DNA of 64,000 bases from Isachenkonia alkalipeptolytica (GTDB taxonomy: Bacteria; Bacillota; Clostridia; Peptostreptococcales; T1SED10-28): assembly GCF_009910325.1 (NCBI RefSeq), contig NZ_SUMG01000001.1:1-64000 (forward strand), given 5' to 3'. The notes below the pieces were generated by a model. The model searched no databases, was not told where the DNA came from, and worked only from the letters and a program-made list of their open reading frames with translations. A program made the translations under genes and the position numbers. Of the stretch, positions 61,709 through 64,000 are shown piece by piece (position 1 is the stretch's first letter; every line of letters begins with the position of its first letter).

Positions 61709-61754
61709 AAAAAGACTTCCGGTTCAGAAACAACTTGAACGGGAGGTCTTTTTT
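61709..61754. terminator. Bidirectional intrinsic terminator
   Basis: AAAAGACTTCCGGTTCA pairs with TTGAACGGGAGGTCTTTT with A/T runs on both sides; between convergent genes. Confidence 0.88.
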
Positions 61755-61762
61755 CAGTTTGT

Positions 61763-62080
61763 TTACTGCTCTGCAATTTCCCGGAAGATCAGCAAAGCCT
61801 CCATCATTCTAGGAAAGCCCACGCTTGGGGCGAGGAGCAGCAAGGTGTGTTGAATTTCCTCGGGGCTGCATCCCGCGGCCATGGCTTTGGTGATGTGGGT
61901 TTTCAGTGCGAAGGGATAGCCTTCCGTGGCAGAGACGGAAATTTTAATCAGCCATCGGGTTTTTTCATCCAGGGGCCCTCCCTGTTCGTGGATTTTTTTG
62001 CCGTAGGTTTCGTAAGCCTGGTAGATGTCGGGATAGTGTTTTTGGAAATAACTGAAGTGATCTTGAATTTTGTTGTCCAT
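61763..62080 (-). CDS. Carboxymuconolactone-decarboxylase-like (AhpD-fold) protein without CxxC
   Basis: 105 residues with AAAGGAG before its start. The helical CMD pattern LDEKTRWLIKISVSATEGYPFALKTH, then AMAAGCSPEEIQHTLLLLAPSVGFP, is clear. The redox CxxC of AhpD, expected just before the conserved His, is absent (YPFALKTH), so it is not a peroxidase-reductant. Members of this cysteine-less group have no firm assigned reaction. Single gene. Confidence 0.88.
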   Translation of the reverse strand: MDNKIQDHFSYFQKHYPDIYQAYETYGKKIHEQGGPLDEKTRWLIKISVSATEGYPFALKTHITKAMAAGCSPEEIQHTLLLLAPSVGFPRMMEALLIFREIAEQ

Positions 62081-62225
62081 GGTTGTACTCCTTTCTTAAG
62101 TTTTTTACTGTACATATTTTTTATTGTACATACTTAATGTATACTCAAAAAAATGATATTTATTCAGAATCTTGGGAATCAATAGGATGTAGAGTTTTTT
62201 TAAATATGAAAGGGGCGATGGAAAA

Positions 62226-62429
62226 ATGAAATTTGGTATTCGAAAACCCAGTATGAAAAAGCGTGTTTCTGCAAGAATCAGTCCGAAGCGGCAGATTGTT
62301 CACCGGGCGGGGATTAAAATGCCCAGAGGCAAGGGCTGGGCCAGAAATCCCAAAAAGTACGCCTACAATAAAGTCTACCGCCGAACTTCCTTTGACATTT
62401 TCAAACTGTTTAAAAAGCTGTTTAAGTAA
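62226..62429 (+). CDS. Small basic protein, conserved hypothetical
   Basis: 67 residues with GAAAGGGGCG upstream of ATG 62226. Very basic (Lys/Arg about one third). The pattern MKFGIRKPSMKKR, then HRAGIKMPRGKGW and NPKKYAYNKVYRRTS, recalls a small protein often found next to mobile-element or phage genes in Firmicutes; that is from memory. Nucleic-acid binding is plausible from charge. No mobile element is visible around it here. Confidence 0.7.
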   Translation: MKFGIRKPSMKKRVSARISPKRQIVHRAGIKMPRGKGWARNPKKYAYNKVYRRTSFDIFKLFKKLFK

Positions 62430-62474
62430 AACCTTTAATAAAGGATTCCATGAGGTTGAAGGGAGGTTGAAGGG

Positions 62475-63467
62475 ATGACAATCAATACTGCGAATTCCGC
62501 CGGTCTTAAGGGTTCCATGGAGCTTGGGACAAGGGTCTACATCGCCCAGGGAACCGTGATAAGAGGCGGTGAAGAACCGGGGAGTCTTAGCCTGGGAAAT
62601 CACACTTGGGCTCTGGAAAATTCGGTTTTAGTGGGTTCGAAGGAAATGCCCACAACGGTAGGCAGCAAAACCGTTTTCGGCCATAAATGCGTGGTGCTGA
62701 ACAGTACCATTGGCCACTTATGCGAAGTAGGCAACGGGACAATATTTATGCCCGGGTCCAAAGTGGGGAACTACTGTATTTTCGGAGAAGGAACCCTGGT
62801 CCCCGAAGGAATGGAGATTCCCGAGAAGTCTGTGGTTGTGGGACGTCCCGCTCGGGTCCTTCGAAAACTCACCGGGGAGGATGAAAAGAGAATTAAACAG
62901 ATGAGAGGCGGAGACATTACACTCTCCCCCTTTGAAGGGACCCGGATCGAAGAGAAGCTAAAGGAGGAAGGGGATATGGGAAAGACCTATGAGATTCAAG
63001 GAAAGCAGCCGGTGATCGGAAAGAACAGTTATCTTGCCCCCGGGGCGGAAATAAACGGGGACGTGATCATTGGGGATAACACCGTTATCGCCGACGGGGT
63101 AAGGATTATCGGAAACTCTCACGGTCCGGTGCGGATCGGCAATCATGTGCAGATTTTAGAGAACTGCGTGCTCCATTTACTTCCGGATAATCAGCTGATT
63201 ATTGAGGACCGGGTAGTGGTCGGTCCCGGATCCATTATCCACGGCACCACTCTTAAGGAGGGAACCATCGTGGAATCGGGAAGCAACGTCTGTGACTACA
63301 GTGAGCTGGGCAGCAACTGTCTGGTGAAAGCGGGAACCCTGATAAAGCAGCGGAGCAAATTTGAGGATGACTCCATTATTGAAGGATTCCCGGGAAAAAC
63401 CGTGGGAAAGCTTCAAATAAAACAGCCTCACCCTCCCTGGGCCTATCCGAAGGAAGCCAGAAAATGA
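62475..63467 (+). CDS. Double left-handed beta-helix (gamma-carbonic-anhydrase/transferase-like) protein
   Basis: 330 residues with GGAGGTTGAAGG upstream. Two hexapeptide-repeat halves are visible, about 10-140 and 170-310, joined by a helical, charged linker. Each half has isoleucine/valine-patch turns ending in a FVVGRPARV- or GFPGKTVG-type cap (PEKSVVVGRPARVLRKL and IIEGFPGKTVG). The three-His zinc site of gamma-carbonic anhydrases (YrdA/CaiE type) is only partly present, so catalysis is uncertain. The start of the next gene overlaps its stop by four bases, so it shares a job or transcript with the cupin. Confidence 0.8.
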   Translation: MTINTANSAGLKGSMELGTRVYIAQGTVIRGGEEPGSLSLGNHTWALENSVLVGSKEMPTTVGSKTVFGHKCVVLNSTIGHLCEVGNGTIFMPGSKVGNYCIFGEGTLVPEGMEIPEKSVVVGRPARVLRKLTGEDEKRIKQMRGGDITLSPFEGTRIEEKLKEEGDMGKTYEIQGKQPVIGKNSYLAPGAEINGDVIIGDNTVIADGVRIIGNSHGPVRIGNHVQILENCVLHLLPDNQLIIEDRVVVGPGSIIHGTTLKEGTIVESGSNVCDYSELGSNCLVKAGTLIKQRSKFEDDSIIEGFPGKTVGKLQIKQPHPPWAYPKEARK

Positions 63468-64000
63468 TGGAGGGGTTATGGGACAAGGCGGCGCGAAAAG
63501 AACTGCAACAGTTACTGGGTCACACTCAAAAGCTTTATCAGGAAGTGCTGAACTGGGAAGAGAGGGAAAAGAATAAGGACTTGAAAAAAATCTTTCATAT
63601 ACAACAGGTGATCCGGGAGTTGGAGGAACGAAGAAAATGCTTTGAAATCAAGGGCTACGTTCCTAAGATGAAACCAGTTTGTGAGGGGCTGAAACCCCAG
63701 GGGAAAAAGGAAATCTCCGGGGCTTCAGAGGAAGGAGAGGGAATCCTTGAATTTTTGAGAAACCACCAGGGGAAACTCTGCTGGCAGTACGGTTATGAAA
63801 ATCTACCCAGGGCATTGGAAAAGGATTTTGCCTTCGGAGAAGTGCTGGGGGCCGAGGCACCGATTCTTCCGAAGAAAATTACTTTGGGTTTTGTGTTGTT
63901 ATCCCCGAGTACCGATTACCCCAAACACGTCCATGAAGGGGTGGACGAGCTTTATATCAATTTGGGAGGCCCCTGTGAAATAAACGGTGTAACGGTGCCT
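63464..64000 (+). CDS. Cupin of the DMSP-lyase-like superfamily, truncated by window end
   Basis: At least 179 residues, open to the last base. ATG 63464 overlaps the previous stop (ATGA); ATG 63467 is equally possible. About 130 helical residues precede a cupin core with YPKHVHEGVDELYINLGG, which matches the metal-binding H-x-H...E/Y pattern of DddL/DddQ/DddY-type DMSP lyases and relatives. Many members of this superfamily (called DLL) are not DMSP lyases, so the reaction is open until the C-terminal second motif is seen. Confidence 0.72.
   Translation, partial: MMEGLWDKAARKELQQLLGHTQKLYQEVLNWEEREKNKDLKKIFHIQQVIRELEERRKCFEIKGYVPKMKPVCEGLKPQGKKEISGASEEGEGILEFLRNHQGKLCWQYGYENLPRALEKDFAFGEVLGAEAPILPKKITLGFVLLSPSTDYPKHVHEGVDELYINLGGPCEINGVTVP

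Noticed and set aside
61763-62080. AhpD alkylhydroperoxidase
   Set aside because: The CxxC redox motif is missing at the expected place.

Overview
The window looks like a chromosomal segment of a Gram-positive anaerobe of the class Clostridia (Bacillota). This is inferred from strong AGGAGG-type ribosome sites with many TTG/GTG starts, a GlgC/GlgD pair, a PPi-type phosphofructokinase signature, a CofE-like gene, Firmicute small proteins (CsbD, YdbC, YaiI, CsaA) and two genes with in-frame UGA at CxxC-type redox positions, which implies selenocysteine use. NatB-like and CPBP genes would fit an alkaliphile or halophile, but the genus cannot be named from sequence alone.

Layout. (1) 1-4408: an AT-rich array of small genes, all on the + strand, separated by structured sites that behave like integron attC sites. 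No integrase is visible, so this is a candidate CALIN (attC cluster lacking an integrase) or the tail of an integron whose integrase lies left of the window. (2) 4525-5494: an amidohydrolase, a two-way terminator and tRNA-Ala, after which composition changes. (3) 5623-28489: one large alpha-glucan block. It holds a ROK glucokinase; a GH31 glucosidase, malQ and glgP operon; a maltodextrin ABC importer operon with its ATPase and a LacI-type regulator; and glgBCDA plus a second phosphorylase. A shared 14-bp operator precedes the GH31 operon and the transporter operon. (4) 28671-37331: a solitary CamA-like adenine methyltransferase behind a duplicated extended -10 promoter, a Cys-rich micropeptide, a zinc-ribbon/TPR protein, CsbD, a CDF metal exporter, a CntK-like racemase, DNA polymerase IV, a UGA-containing glutaredoxin and a DUF3159-like membrane protein. 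(5) 37528-42109: secreted or surface proteins, with two homologous leader RNAs that resemble c-di-GMP-II riboswitches, each ending in a terminator. (6) 42240-52840: mostly housekeeping and unknown genes, including the PPi-PFK, CsaA, a two-gene permease, MATE, a UGA-containing thioredoxin and a soluble chemotaxis receptor. (7) 53009-61615: a five-gene ABC/two-component module with the composition of the linearmycin-resistance system, then a CPBP protease and a NatAB-like exporter. (8) 61763-64000: small genes, a double left-handed beta-helix protein and a cupin of the DMSP-lyase-like superfamily cut by the window end.

How the genes fit together. Maltodextrins imported by MalE/F/G plus the MsmX-like ATPase can be cut by GH31, MalQ and GlgP to glucose and glucose-1-phosphate. 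Glucokinase and PPi-PFK feed glycolysis, while GlgC/D, GlgA, GlgB and the second GlgP run a glycogen store. The strongest candidates for something undescribed are the attC array, the two UGA-encoded redox proteins and the paired riboswitch-like leaders of surface genes.
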